DNA of 64,000 nucleotides from Mycolicibacterium malmesburyense (GCF_001050015.1 NZ_CVTB01000066.1:26281-90280); one strand, 5' to 3'; numbered from the stretch's first letter, positions 1 to 7,361 are shown. Program-made: numbers and translations. Notes: generated by a model not told the origin, from the sequence alone.

Positions 1-192
1 CCCAACGCAGTAGTCATGGTGATGTCCGACGGGACCGCGCCGACCCTCCCGGCGGCCTCGTTCACTCCGGAGGGACGAGACCTCCGCGAGCTGGTGCGGT
101 TCTATTGGCGGCATCCCGACTGTCGCGACGAACTCACCGATGGCCGTGCCCTCAAGCGCCTCAGCGACAGCCGATTCACTGCCGGTTCATAG
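1..192 (+). CDS. C-terminal end of an unidentified protein (5' truncated by window)
   Basis: Frame 1 is open from the first base to a TAG at 190-192, giving 63 residues with no start in the window. The peptide is mixed and charged, with a plausible coding composition (for example RDLRELVRFYWRHPDC near the middle). I do not recognise the family. It could also be a remnant, because the next feature is a clearly truncated gene. It faces the beta-lactamase fragment tail to tail. Confidence 0.4.
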   Translation, partial: PNAVVMVMSDGTAPTLPAASFTPEGRDLRELVRFYWRHPDCRDELTDGRALKRLSDSRFTAGS

Positions 193-234
193 CATCGCCA
201 CCGTCCGCCTCTGCGCCGTCGCTCAGGGTTGGTG

Positions 235-456
235 TCAGACATGAACTATCGCCAGACCCGCGACACCTTCTAGGGCGGCGGTGGTGGCAACGGCTTTCGT
301 CATCGACGCGTTGCGGAAGATGCTGTCAGGCCTGGCATCTCCGGCGACGCCCTGATACAGGACTCCATCGCGGCCGACGACCGTGGCTGCGATGCCATGC
401 AACGAACCGTCGGCGGTCACGCCGTTGAGCAGGTCGTCGATGCGCTCGAACCGCAT
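235..456 (-). pseudogene. Truncated serine beta-lactamase/penicillin-binding-like protein (N-terminal fragment)
   Basis: The 73-residue product starts like a class C-type serine hydrolase. It has the opening MRFERIDDLL, a strand reading IAATVVGRDGVLYQG, and the catalytic S-x-x-K tetrad as SMTK at about residues 52-55. Intact family members run 380-420 residues, so only the first fifth is present. After TTAALEG the family likeness stops and the frame ends in a short unrelated tail. The start is backed by AAAGGAG six bases upstream on the minus strand. The general base, the KTG motif and most of the fold are missing, so it cannot be an active hydrolase. Confidence 0.7.
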
Positions 457-522
457 TCGAAGCTCCTTTGCTTTCGGAGTACGCGAGCCATCAACGCACG
501 GGCCGCGCGGTGTAGCGTGCGG

Positions 523-906
523 TCAGTCGGATGCAAATGCTTGCAGCCTCTGGGCGAGTTCTCCCAACTCCAAATCGCCTTGAGTGGCAACGGCATTCAT
601 GAAGGACTCGGCGTCGTCGACGTTGAAGCCGGGGTTCAACTCAATGCCGTTGAGGTATAGGAAGGTCCACGCAGCGGCCCATGCGGTGCGCTTGTTGCCA
701 TCGACGAGCGCATGGTTGCGCGCCAAGGACTGCAACAGCGCCGCTGCCTTGGTAAAGAGGTCGGGATAGGCGTCAACCCCGAACGCGGTGGCCTGCGGCC
801 GAGCCACAGCCGCGTCGAGGAGGCCGTAGTCAGCCACCTTCAGCTCGATACCTACGGCGGCAGCACCGGCGACGAGGACGTCGTCGCGATCCACGTATTC
901 GGTCAC
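523..906 (-). CDS. doc: Doc/Fic-family toxin of a type II toxin-antitoxin pair
   Basis: This 127-residue protein carries the Fic signature as [11 protein letters not shown] (about residues 65-75). Doc enzymes use the motif His and the NKR segment to phosphorylate EF-Tu; other Fic proteins AMPylate. The family consensus has Phe after the first two residues and here it is Leu. The length matches Doc (about 125 residues) rather than larger Fic proteins. The start overlaps the antitoxin stop by four bases (ATGA), so translation is probably coupled. Function is inferred from the motif and gene order; the target is not visible in sequence. Confidence 0.85.
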   Translation of the reverse strand: MTEYVDRDDVLVAGAAAVGIELKVADYGLLDAAVARPQATAFGVDAYPDLFTKAAALLQSLARNHALVDGNKRTAWAAAWTFLYLNGIELNPGFNVDDAESFMNAVATQGDLELGELAQRLQAFASD

Positions 907-1100
907 GCCAAGCGGCGATTGAGCTCTGCGCTGCGTTCTGCGACGATTCGCGCACCTTCACGTACGCGGCGCTTGTGATCGCTCGCGGCATCGAGGGCGG
1001 CGCGGTGCACGAACGCGCGCAGCGACAGTTCCCCAGCCGCGGCCGCGGTGCGCAACTGCTCCATCTCCGCGTCGCTGAAGTTGACGTTCAAAGCAGGCAT
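903..1100 (-). CDS. Antitoxin of the Doc-type pair, ribbon-helix-helix-like
   Basis: A 65-residue protein is encoded just upstream of the toxin and overlaps it by four bases. The N-terminus has a short beta strand (LNVNFS) then two helices ([15 protein letters not shown] and [13 protein letters not shown]), the layout of a ribbon-helix-helix DNA-binding domain. The basic, helical C-terminus (about residues 42-65) would wrap the toxin. No Shine-Dalgarno lies before the ATG; the upstream bases are instead a periodic operator, so translation may be leaderless. The RHH assignment is from pattern only; it is not a clear Phd homologue. Confidence 0.7.
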   Translation of the reverse strand: MPALNVNFSDAEMEQLRTAAAAGELSLRAFVHRAALDAASDHKRRVREGARIVAERSAELNRRLA

Positions 1101-1107
1101 CGTTCGA

Positions 1108-1140
1108 TGGTACCAGTGTCAGTACCGAGAGTGGTACCAC
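1108..1140. promoter_or_regulatory. Toxin-antitoxin autoregulatory operator (three GTACC boxes, 12-bp period)
   Basis: GTACC occurs at 1110-1114, 1122-1126 and 1134-1138, exactly 12 bp apart. The two outer copies lie in palindromes (TGGTACCA at 1108-1115, GTGGTACCAC at 1131-1140). The array begins eight bases upstream of the antitoxin ATG. Spacing close to one helical turn suits cooperative binding of antitoxin dimers and autoregulation of the pair. Confidence 0.6.
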
Positions 1141-1180
1141 CGCTGCACCGGCTCAGTCGACACATGCGTCGGGCGGCGCC

Positions 1181-1879
1181 TCAACGCTGCATGTCGAACG
1201 TGACGACATCGCCGCGGTTGATCGACACCCAGTCCCGGGCCTCCAGGTACGGGCGGAACGTCTCGGTGATGGCCTGCTGGTCGGCGGGCGTCTTGGGCCG
1301 CTGCAGCTCGTAGAGATGCGGGAACTCGGTCCAGGCGACGACGGCGTCCCACAGCCGTAGCGCCGCCTCGCCCGTCGGTGGATCGATGAGTACGGGCCCG
1401 AACAAGCATTGGCCGTCGGGAAAGAACAGGGTCGGCACGCCGTAGCCGTCGGCGTCGACGACGCGCTGGTGATCGGCCATCACCTCGTCGTTGGTGGTCG
1501 GGTCGGCGATGGCCTGGTCGACCAGCCCGGGGTCGAAGTCGAGCTCCTCCAAAAGGGATCGGGCGACGGCCTTTTCGTGCGGCTTGAGCCCTTCGACGTG
1601 CAGGGCCCGCGCCGCCCGTGCGTACCACGCGTCGAGGTCGGCCATCGACTGCCGGCGCAGCAGAGCGCCAATGCGCATCATCGACCATCCGTAGGACCAT
1701 TCCCGCTCCCACGGGTGCTTCTTGCCCTCCTGACGGTTGATCTCCTCGAGGCTGAAGAAGCGCCAGTTCACCTCGAGGCCGGTCAGATCCCGCACCTCGC
1801 GTATCCAGCGTGACGTTTGATACGCGTACGGACACATGACGTCGAAGTGAAAGTCAACGGCGACAGGACGATTGATCAC
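1181..1879 (-). CDS. DsbA-fold oxidoreductase, Rv2466c-like (mycothiol-dependent nitroreductase family)
   Basis: The 232-residue protein begins with a thioredoxin strand and active-site turn: [18 protein letters not shown] (about residues 9-26). Later it carries the cis-Pro segment GVPTLFF and the family end block FGPVL...[14 protein letters not shown]...[13 protein letters not shown]. This matches mycobacterial Rv2466c, which reduces nitro compounds with mycothiol and has CPWC. Here the motif is CPYA (C16-A19), so only the nucleophilic Cys remains and a monothiol mechanism is expected. It lies 86 bases downstream of a TetR gene on the same strand and may be co-regulated with it. Confidence 0.75.
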   Translation of the reverse strand: MINRPVAVDFHFDVMCPYAYQTSRWIREVRDLTGLEVNWRFFSLEEINRQEGKKHPWEREWSYGWSMMRIGALLRRQSMADLDAWYARAARALHVEGLKPHEKAVARSLLEELDFDPGLVDQAIADPTTNDEVMADHQRVVDADGYGVPTLFFPDGQCLFGPVLIDPPTGEAALRLWDAVVAWTEFPHLYELQRPKTPADQQAITETFRPYLEARDWVSINRGDVVTFDMQR

Positions 1880-1965
1880 GTCGTGATCCTCAGGTTTGCA
1901 GGCGGCGCGAGCTGGTCATCATCCTGCCAGGTGAGCATGCCGGAGTCGATGGTTGGCGACAGCGC

Positions 1966-2511
1966 TCAGGCCCGCACGGTCGGCCATAACAGGTCGAACA
2001 GTCGCGCTTCCCAGTCTCTGGCGACGCGGCCGGTGCGCGCGCGCTCGGCGATGATCGCGCCGACCACGGCGTCGATGAGGGTGGCGCCGTCGATGTCGGC
2101 GCGGAACGATCCGTCGGCCTTGGCCGCATCGATCACCGATTCCAGTTCGGCTCGCTGCTTGGCCAGGATGCGCCGGAACAGCTTGGTGAAGTCGGGGTCC
2201 TCGTCGGTGAGCATGGCAGCGAGGCCGCCGAAGCCGATGCCGACCTCGATGGCCTTGACCGCTTCTGCGATGAGCCAGCGGAGCCGGTCCGGCGCTGCGG
2301 CGTGCGCGCCGAGAGGTTCGGGCGAGGTCATCTTCGACAACGCGGCCGACAGCATGTCGCGGCGGTCGCGGTGACGGCGGTAGATGGTGGTCTTCGCGAT
2401 GCCAGAACGCGCGGCGACCGCCTCGACGGTTACGGACTTGGGCCCACGGGTGCGCAAGAGCGCCAGGGTGGCGGCGGTGATGCCGTCGTCGACGGTGGGT
2501 CGCTGCGCCAT
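1966..2511 (-). CDS. TetR-family transcriptional regulator
   Basis: The 181-residue length is typical for the family. The N-terminal helix-turn-helix reads VTVEAVAARSGIAKTTIYRRHRDRRDML (about residues 26-53, of which AKTTIYRRH is the recognition helix), followed by an all-helical ligand/dimer domain. It is divergent from the small membrane protein at 2612 and separated from it by a double palindrome that is very probably its operator. A mutated second copy of the same cassette lies at about 11.6-12.7 kb. The ligand is unknown. Confidence 0.88.
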   Translation of the reverse strand: MAQRPTVDDGITAATLALLRTRGPKSVTVEAVAARSGIAKTTIYRRHRDRRDMLSAALSKMTSPEPLGAHAAAPDRLRWLIAEAVKAIEVGIGFGGLAAMLTDEDPDFTKLFRRILAKQRAELESVIDAAKADGSFRADIDGATLIDAVVGAIIAERARTGRVARDWEARLFDLLWPTVRA

Positions 2512-2555
2512 GGGCCCCTCCTCAATTGCGCCGGGAATATCGCCGACCGGAAAAA

Positions 2556-2591
2556 CGCTACACTAGGCGTAGCGCTACGATACGCGTAGCG
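2556..2591. promoter_or_regulatory. Twin palindromic TetR operator
   Basis: Two 19-bp palindromes of form CGCTAC-N7-GTAGCG lie side by side at 2556-2574 and 2573-2591, sharing two bases. They sit between the divergent TetR gene (ATG at 2511) and the membrane-protein gene (GTG at 2612). This layout fits a regulator that represses itself and its neighbour. The element is absent from the otherwise similar intergenic region of the decayed second copy near 12,210. Confidence 0.75.
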
Positions 2592-2611
2592 TTTCTAGGA
2601 GTTTACGAGAG

Positions 2612-3001
2612 GTGATTGTGGTGGTGAAGGCGCTGGGACGCGTTTCGTTGACGACTGTGGGGTATCTGTCCCTGCTGCTGAGCTTCGCGGCGCTGGGAAC
2701 GTTCGTGTACGCGCTGGCCGCGCAAAGCGGGGTGGCCGGGATCATCGGGGCCGGCTTGGTGGTGCTGATGCTGGCAGCGGTGGTGGGTTTCCGCGCCGGT
2801 GCCCGCAAGCGCGCGCAGTCCAACGACAGTGGTATCGACATCCCCAGTGAGAACATCTGGGCACAACCGCTGCGCCGTGAGCAGATTGACCGGTATCTAT
2901 CGACCTACCGCGGTGTGCGAGACAACCACGAGCAGTTGGTGAAGGCCGCGACGGTCCCGCCCGCCGAGCCGACAATGTTGATGGAACGGCAAGCCGCCTG
3001 A
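2612..3001 (+). CDS. Small two-helix membrane protein under TetR control, unknown function
   Basis: The product is 129 residues starting at a GTG preceded by GAGAGG; in-frame GTGs at 2618, 2621 and 2624 are alternatives. Residues about 12-37 (TVGYLSLLLSFAALGTFVYA) and 42-62 (AGIIGAGLVVLMLAAVVGF) are two hydrophobic segments. They are followed by a basic patch (RAGARKRAQ) and a soluble C-terminal tail of about 60 residues. It is the likely target of the divergent TetR regulator. A frameshifted copy lies at 12,244-12,665. I do not recognise a characterised homologue. Confidence 0.75.
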   Translation: MIVVVKALGRVSLTTVGYLSLLLSFAALGTFVYALAAQSGVAGIIGAGLVVLMLAAVVGFRAGARKRAQSNDSGIDIPSENIWAQPLRREQIDRYLSTYRGVRDNHEQLVKAATVPPAEPTMLMERQAA

Positions 3002-3120
3002 CGTGTTCCATTTCACCGGTGCTGGCATGCGGGCAGATCCACCAAATGCTCGGCGACGCAGCAACCGACGAGTAGGTCCAGGGCACGACTCCCGGCGTGG
3101 CAGGTATCCCGTAGTTAGTC

Positions 3121-3339
3121 TCATCCGGCGGGCCCCGTATCACCGTGCTCTTGCGAGGGCTTCCTCGCGTCACCACCACAGCGACGGCACAACCCATTGA
3201 TCACGTAGGCGACCGGGTGCGGGCAGCGATCGGGCGTGGTGCAATTGCACGCAACCGGAAACTGCTTGTACCGGGTGGCATAGCCACAGCGGTCGCATGG
3301 ACGGTGCATATGGGGAAACGAACCGATTTGGTACGGCAT
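3121..3339 (-). CDS. Small Cys-rich, probably metal-binding protein
   Basis: A 72-residue ORF starts at ATG 3337-3339 with a near-perfect AAGGAGG seven bases upstream on the minus strand, which decides the start over a longer reading of the frame. It carries three Cys clusters, PCDRCGY (near residue 14), CNCTTPDRC (near 30) and LCRRCGG (near 49), a zinc-ribbon-like arrangement. No known family comes to mind. It stands alone between the membrane-protein gene and the Nudix regulator. The strong ribosome binding site and the Cys pattern are the reasons to call it a gene. Confidence 0.65.
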   Translation of the reverse strand: MPYQIGSFPHMHRPCDRCGYATRYKQFPVACNCTTPDRCPHPVAYVINGLCRRCGGDARKPSQEHGDTGPAG

Positions 3340-3700
3340 CACGGCCTCCTTCGAGAGGGCGAGCCGATACCCGATAGGCCTGTGATGCGTGTGACCAGGA
3401 CGACCGTCGCGGTCAACGCGGGGCTTGGGGGTGCGGCTGTTGCCCGTTCCTCGTTCGGGCCTCCGCTCAGGAGGCGCTCTTACCGTCACCGGGTGGTGTC
3501 GGCCGCTTCGTCATCCGAGCCACCCACGAGCGTGGGGTTGGCGTACCGTCCAGTCGGAGCTTGACGACGGCATCTCGTGAAGCTGCGGCCAATATACCTC
3601 GGCTGGCCGACACGCTCGGTGGAAATCCCCGACCGCGCTGAACCGGTCTGGCATCGCGCGCTGGAAGATGTGGTGTTCGAGCCGTATGGGCAGGCCACTC
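3340..3700. other. Intergenic stretch, no convincing gene
   Basis: About 360 bases lie between the Cys-rich mini-gene and the 3' end of the Nudix regulator gene. Open frames here are Arg/Thr/Pro-rich and lack ribosome binding sites. Apart from the Shine-Dalgarno of the mini-gene at its left edge I see no feature. Confidence 0.5.
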
Positions 3701-4390
3701 TCAGGGCTGGCGGCGGCGATTCGGCTCGGGCTCGCGCCGGCGGAACAGCTCTGCAGGGCGACCCCTTGTACCAACCGCGGTACTGCCCGTGGGGACAAGG
3801 TGCGATTCCATTGCTCGACGAAAGGTGTCGCGTTGAAGGGCATATCCCAGTACAGCCTCGTGCGCGATGCGCAGCTGGCGGAGCGTGAACTCCTCGTCGA
3901 GCAGGTTGTCCGGGTCCGGCTTGTCGGCATAGCGTGAACGTACGTCCTCCACTGCGCGCACGATGATTTCGTCATGGTCGAATGCCAATCGACCGGCCCT
4001 GGACACCGGAACGATTCTTGTCGTATCCGGAAAGCGCGAATCAAGTCGACTCGCCTGCACCACATCAACGTGGGCGACCGATAGCACCCATCCGCGGTCG
4101 TCCCGCTTGGGGTCATCGAAGACGTGCAACTGTCTCGGGTGCAGGCCGCGCACGTTGGCCTTGTCGCGCAGCGATCGGTCGACGGCCTCGGTCAGCGTCT
4201 CTCCCTCATGCAGGAACGTTCCCGGAAGTGCCCAACCCGACTTGCCTCCGCGACGCACTTGCAGGACTGCCAACCCATGCTCGGGATCCAGCGTCAACAC
4301 GGCGGTGTCGACGGCGACCGACGGCCGCGGATAGTCCTCGAGGGTTCTTCCGCTGGTATCTCGGAATGCGTTCCGGCTCATGTCGGTCAC
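3701..4390 (-). CDS. NrtR-like Nudix-fold transcriptional regulator
   Basis: The 229-residue product has a Nudix domain (about residues 22-150) followed by a C-terminal winged-helix-like part (FTLRQLRIAHEAVLG.., RDTFRRAME). This is the architecture of NrtR, which senses ADP-ribose-type ligands and represses NAD-metabolism genes. The Nudix box is degenerate: the segment GTFLHEGETLTEAVDRSL keeps the GE but the catalytic REUxEE glutamates are replaced (RSLRDKANV), so it is probably a sensor and not a hydrolase. It is divergent from an ADP-ribosylglycohydrolase gene across a 66-bp gap with a clean palindrome. A GTG start at 4390 is used; ATG at 4381 is possible. Confidence 0.8.
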   Translation of the reverse strand: MTDMSRNAFRDTSGRTLEDYPRPSVAVDTAVLTLDPEHGLAVLQVRRGGKSGWALPGTFLHEGETLTEAVDRSLRDKANVRGLHPRQLHVFDDPKRDDRGWVLSVAHVDVVQASRLDSRFPDTTRIVPVSRAGRLAFDHDEIIVRAVEDVRSRYADKPDPDNLLDEEFTLRQLRIAHEAVLGYALQRDTFRRAMESHLVPTGSTAVGTRGRPAELFRRREPEPNRRRQP

Positions 4391-4403
4391 TCAGAGTACA
4401 GTG

Positions 4404-4430
4404 TTGACATTAGCGCATTATTGCGCAAAA
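4404..4430. promoter_or_regulatory. Promoter with embedded palindrome, likely NrtR-type operator
   Basis: TTGACA (4404-4409) is a perfect -35 hexamer reading toward the glycohydrolase gene. Directly after it is the inverted repeat GCGCA-TTAT-TGCGC (4413-4426), with weaker outer matches to 4410-4429. A regulator bound here would cover the promoter spacer. No strong -10 hexamer is seen. Confidence 0.55.
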
Positions 4431-4456
4431 GTACTTGCCTGGGAGGAGGCGGACGG

Positions 4457-5926
4457 ATGACTTCATTCAATGATCGTGTCGAGGGTGTGCTTCTCGCGAC
4501 CGCGGCAGGAGATGCACTTGGGGCACCGTACGAGTTCAAACCACCGCGCGGGCCTGACCTCGAGGTGGAGATGGTCGGCGGAGGCGGGTGGCGTCCGGGT
4601 GAATGGACCGACGACACCTCGATGGCGATCGCGATCGCCGAGGTGGCCGCGACGGGAGCCGACTTGCGTGACGAAATCGCCCAGGATGCGATCGTGCGGC
4701 GTTGGCTCGATTGGTCGAGGTCCGCCAAAGACATTGGCATCCAGACCAGTTCGGTGTTAAGGGCAGCAGCGCGCGGCGGTGTTATCACTGCGGCCAGCGC
4801 CCGCGCGGAGTCGGAGAAACTTCACCGTCGCACCGGGCGGTCGGCCGGCAACGGGTCGCTGATGCGGACCGCGCCGGTAGCGCTGGCATATCTCGACGAT
4901 GAGGGCGCGATGGTGGAGGCGGCACGCACCCTCAGCGAGCTCACGCACTTCGACCCCGATGCGGGCGACGCGTGTGCGTTGTGGGTCTGCGCGATCAGGC
5001 ACGCCGTGTTGACAGGGAAGCTCGACGTTCGGGTCGGCTTGCCGCATCTGGACGCGCGTCGACGCGAGCTGTGGGCAAGACGTCTGGATGAAGCGGAGGC
5101 AGCTCCCCCGGCATCGTTCCCTAACAACGGTTGGGTGGTGACCGCCCTGCAGGCGGCATGGTCGGCGATCTCGACAACGTCTGTACCGGAGGATGATCCG
5201 GTCAACGGTGTGTTCCGTGCGGACTACCTTCGGTTGGCGCTGGATGCCGCCGTCCGAGCGGGATACGACACCGACACGGTCGCGGCGATTGCCGGCGGTC
5301 TACTGGGGGGCGCTTACGGCGCATCGGCGGTGCCCGCGGCGTGGCGCGTGCAGCTGCACGGGTGGCCGGGGATCACCGCGCGGAGCCTTGTGTCGCTGGC
5401 GTCGGCGATCGGGCGCAAGGGCAAGCCGGACGAGTTCGACTTCTCCTATCCGAACTCTTCGGTCGACACCTGCGTTCGGCATCCGCACGACGACGGCGTT
5501 CTCCTCGGCGGCGTCGGTGCGCTCCGGCAACTTCCCGCCGAGGTGGACGCGGTCGTCTCGATGTGCCGACTGGCGGACGAGGATGTGCGCGCCGACATGC
5601 CGCACGTCGAAGTGCGGCTGATCGACCGGCCAGAGCGCGACGAGAACCCGCACCTGGACTTCGTCCTGCACGACACCGTGCGCCTCATCGAGCAGTTCCG
5701 GCGCGAGGGACGCACGGTGTTGGTGCACTGCGTCGGGGCGTACAGTCGGACGCCGACGATGGGCGCGCTGTACGGGGCGAGGCTGCGCGGCATCAGCGGC
5801 GACGAAGCGCTGCGCGACGTACTGGAAGTGCTGCCGAATGCCCACCCGAACACCGCGTTCCGATCAGCGCTGCGCCGACTCCCGACGCAGCAGGCTGCCG
5901 ACGGACAGCGGGAGCGACGCTCATGA
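4457..5926 (+). CDS. ADP-ribosylglycohydrolase fused to dual-specificity/tyrosine phosphatase domain
   Basis: The 489-residue product starts at ATG 4457 after GGGAGGAGG. Residues 1 to about 310 are a DraG/ARH-type ADP-ribosylglycohydrolase: GDALGAPYEF near the start, the metal-binding TDDTS at 51-55, NGSLMRTAP in the middle, and DTDT at 271-274. This fold removes ADP-ribose from proteins or nucleic acids using two magnesium ions. The C-terminal 150 residues hold a phosphatase P-loop HCVGAYSR (424-431), matching HCx5R. So one chain could remove ADP-ribose and a phosphate. It is the first gene of a run with the ankyrin protein (4-bp overlap) and is divergent from the NrtR-like regulator. The substrate is not known from sequence. 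Confidence 0.85.
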   Translation: MTSFNDRVEGVLLATAAGDALGAPYEFKPPRGPDLEVEMVGGGGWRPGEWTDDTSMAIAIAEVAATGADLRDEIAQDAIVRRWLDWSRSAKDIGIQTSSVLRAAARGGVITAASARAESEKLHRRTGRSAGNGSLMRTAPVALAYLDDEGAMVEAARTLSELTHFDPDAGDACALWVCAIRHAVLTGKLDVRVGLPHLDARRRELWARRLDEAEAAPPASFPNNGWVVTALQAAWSAISTTSVPEDDPVNGVFRADYLRLALDAAVRAGYDTDTVAAIAGGLLGGAYGASAVPAAWRVQLHGWPGITARSLVSLASAIGRKGKPDEFDFSYPNSSVDTCVRHPHDDGVLLGGVGALRQLPAEVDAVVSMCRLADEDVRADMPHVEVRLIDRPERDENPHLDFVLHDTVRLIEQFRREGRTVLVHCVGAYSRTPTMGALYGARLRGISGDEALRDVLEVLPNAHPNTAFRSALRRLPTQQAADGQRERRS

Positions 5927-6636
5927 CGTTCGTGTGGAACGGGGTGCACGACACCTCCCTGCTGCATGACGCCGTGGTGTCGTCGGGTCATCGGTTCGCC
6001 GATGCCGCGAAGTCAGGTGACTGGTCAACCGTTTTCGAAATGCTGGATGACCCGCGGCAACCGGTAGACGTCAACTGGTGGCGGCCGGGCGGAACGGCGT
6101 GGTTCACGGTTCTGCATCAGGCGGCATGGCATGACGCGCCGAGTGACGTTGTCGCCGCACTGATTCGGCGTGGTGCACTACGGTCGTTGCCCGACTCGCG
6201 GGGGCGCACACCACGTGACGTTCGTCGTGACAGGGAGCACCAGAAGGTCGGCGCCGGAGGTCATGTCGGACACAGTCGGCATTTGTTGTCAACGAGCGAG
6301 CGGCACCTGATGCCGCCACCTTCGGAGCTCGAAGCCAGCGAACTCGACTCGTTGAACCACCATCTGGCCGAACTGATCGACAGCAGGATTTGTGGGCGGT
6401 TGTTCGACGGTCGGGACCCACGGGTGGTACTCCGGTACCCACCAGTGGAGATCCTCCATGAGGTTCCCGGCGGCCATTTGTGGTTCCCGGTGCCTGGAAT
6501 GTATGGCGGCTTCGACATCTCATTGCGGGGCAATCTTCTCGACGTGAAGAGTTGGTGTCGCGTCGTCGGCGGATCGGGTCAGGCGCACCTCGTAACCACG
6601 GCTGGAAGCATCCTCGTTGAGGAAGGATTCGTGTGA
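5923..6636 (+). CDS. Ankyrin-repeat protein coupled to the ADP-ribosylglycohydrolase
   Basis: The ATG at 5923 overlaps the previous stop, so the two are translationally coupled. The product is 237 residues. Residues about 60-105 read as an ankyrin repeat (TVLHQAAWHDAPSDVVAALI, then RGALRSLPDSRGRTPRD). The C-terminal half has conserved-looking blocks HLWFPVPGMYGGFD and SWCRVVGGSGQAH, which I take as a separate domain of unknown function. Ankyrin units usually bind proteins, so it may present substrates to, or inhibit, the glycohydrolase-phosphatase. No enzymatic motif is seen. Confidence 0.75.
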   Translation: MTFVWNGVHDTSLLHDAVVSSGHRFADAAKSGDWSTVFEMLDDPRQPVDVNWWRPGGTAWFTVLHQAAWHDAPSDVVAALIRRGALRSLPDSRGRTPRDVRRDREHQKVGAGGHVGHSRHLLSTSERHLMPPPSELEASELDSLNHHLAELIDSRICGRLFDGRDPRVVLRYPPVEILHEVPGGHLWFPVPGMYGGFDISLRGNLLDVKSWCRVVGGSGQAHLVTTAGSILVEEGFV

Positions 6637-6694
6637 TCGCGGTGTCGTTGTGCGTTTTTTCTCGACGGGTTCTCCTGCTAGCGGGAGCCTGGAC

Positions 6695-6919
6695 ATGACA
6701 GCGAACCAACGTTGGCACCGACTCCGCGCGGGGGCACACACGATGACGGGGTGGATCGGCGATTCCCAGCTGACTTATATGGCCGTGCGAGGTACGTCAG
6801 GCTGGGTCCTGACAAGAAGTGTGGCTGGGGCCGGGACGATCGCGATTGGTGAACCGACGCCGACGCTCCGCGCGGCGAAGGCGGCCGCCGCAGCGGATAT
6901 GGACATTGGCCTGCTCTGA
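6695..6919 (+). CDS. Small hypothetical protein
   Basis: A 74-residue ORF starts at ATG 6695 with GGGAG about seven bases upstream. The sequence has alternating strands (WIGDSQLTYMAVRGTSGWVL) and an Ala-rich C-terminal helix (TLRAAKAAAAADMD). It follows the ankyrin gene by 58 bases on the same strand and may be the last gene of that operon. No family is recognised. Confidence 0.5.
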   Translation: MTANQRWHRLRAGAHTMTGWIGDSQLTYMAVRGTSGWVLTRSVAGAGTIAIGEPTPTLRAAKAAAAADMDIGLL

Positions 6920-6997
6920 CTGCCTGCACCGCATACCTTGACGTTTAGCTCATATTCGCTCAAAATAGAACTGGATGCGCGGCAACACGGCTTAAGA

Positions 6998-7023
6998 GAC
7001 GGCGTTCCTCCGGCGACGCCGTC
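6998..7023. terminator. Stem-loop in the gap after the ADP-ribose cluster
   Basis: GACGGCGT (6998-7005) pairs perfectly with ACGCCGTC (7016-7023) around a 10-base loop. No T-run follows, as is common for mycobacterial terminators. It lies between two co-directional gene groups, so it may end the upstream transcript. Confidence 0.4.
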
Positions 7024-7131
7024 CGTGTGCGCGCTGGATGAACGACTGCGGAGCCGCCGGATCACTTCAGATAAGGCATTACCGGCAGCGCTGCGCGCAC
7101 CGCAACCAAGCTGAGAGAAGGAGGTGATGAG

Positions 7132-7290
7132 GTGAGTAGGCATGGCTATTACAAGGAGACAGGCGGCTGGGAGCCGGACAACCCGAACTGCTTCTACGGC
7201 GAGGACTGCGACGTGTGCAATCCCGGCGGGATCTACGACGGCGACGACGATCGCAAGCCGCCGTGGGAGTACCGCGACGACGAGAAGTAA
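7132..7290 (+). CDS. Short acidic Cys-containing protein (52 residues)
   Basis: GTG at 7132 is preceded by AGAAGGAGG with seven-base spacing, one of the best ribosome binding sites in the window. The 52-residue product is rich in Asp, Glu, Gly, Tyr and Trp. It has NCFYGEDCDVCN in the middle (three Cys, possible metal site) and an acidic end (DGDDDRKPPWEYRDDEK). It is followed 71 bases later by the YbjN-like gene on the same strand. The overlapping longer reading frame is Thr/Arg low-complexity and looks like its shadow. No family is recognised. Confidence 0.65.
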   Translation: MSRHGYYKETGGWEPDNPNCFYGEDCDVCNPGGIYDGDDDRKPPWEYRDDEK

Positions 7291-7361
7291 AGCGACCCGG
7301 TTGACAATCGGATCGCTGTCGGTGGTCAACCGCATAATGCGGTGACAGGGGGTTCAACTTG

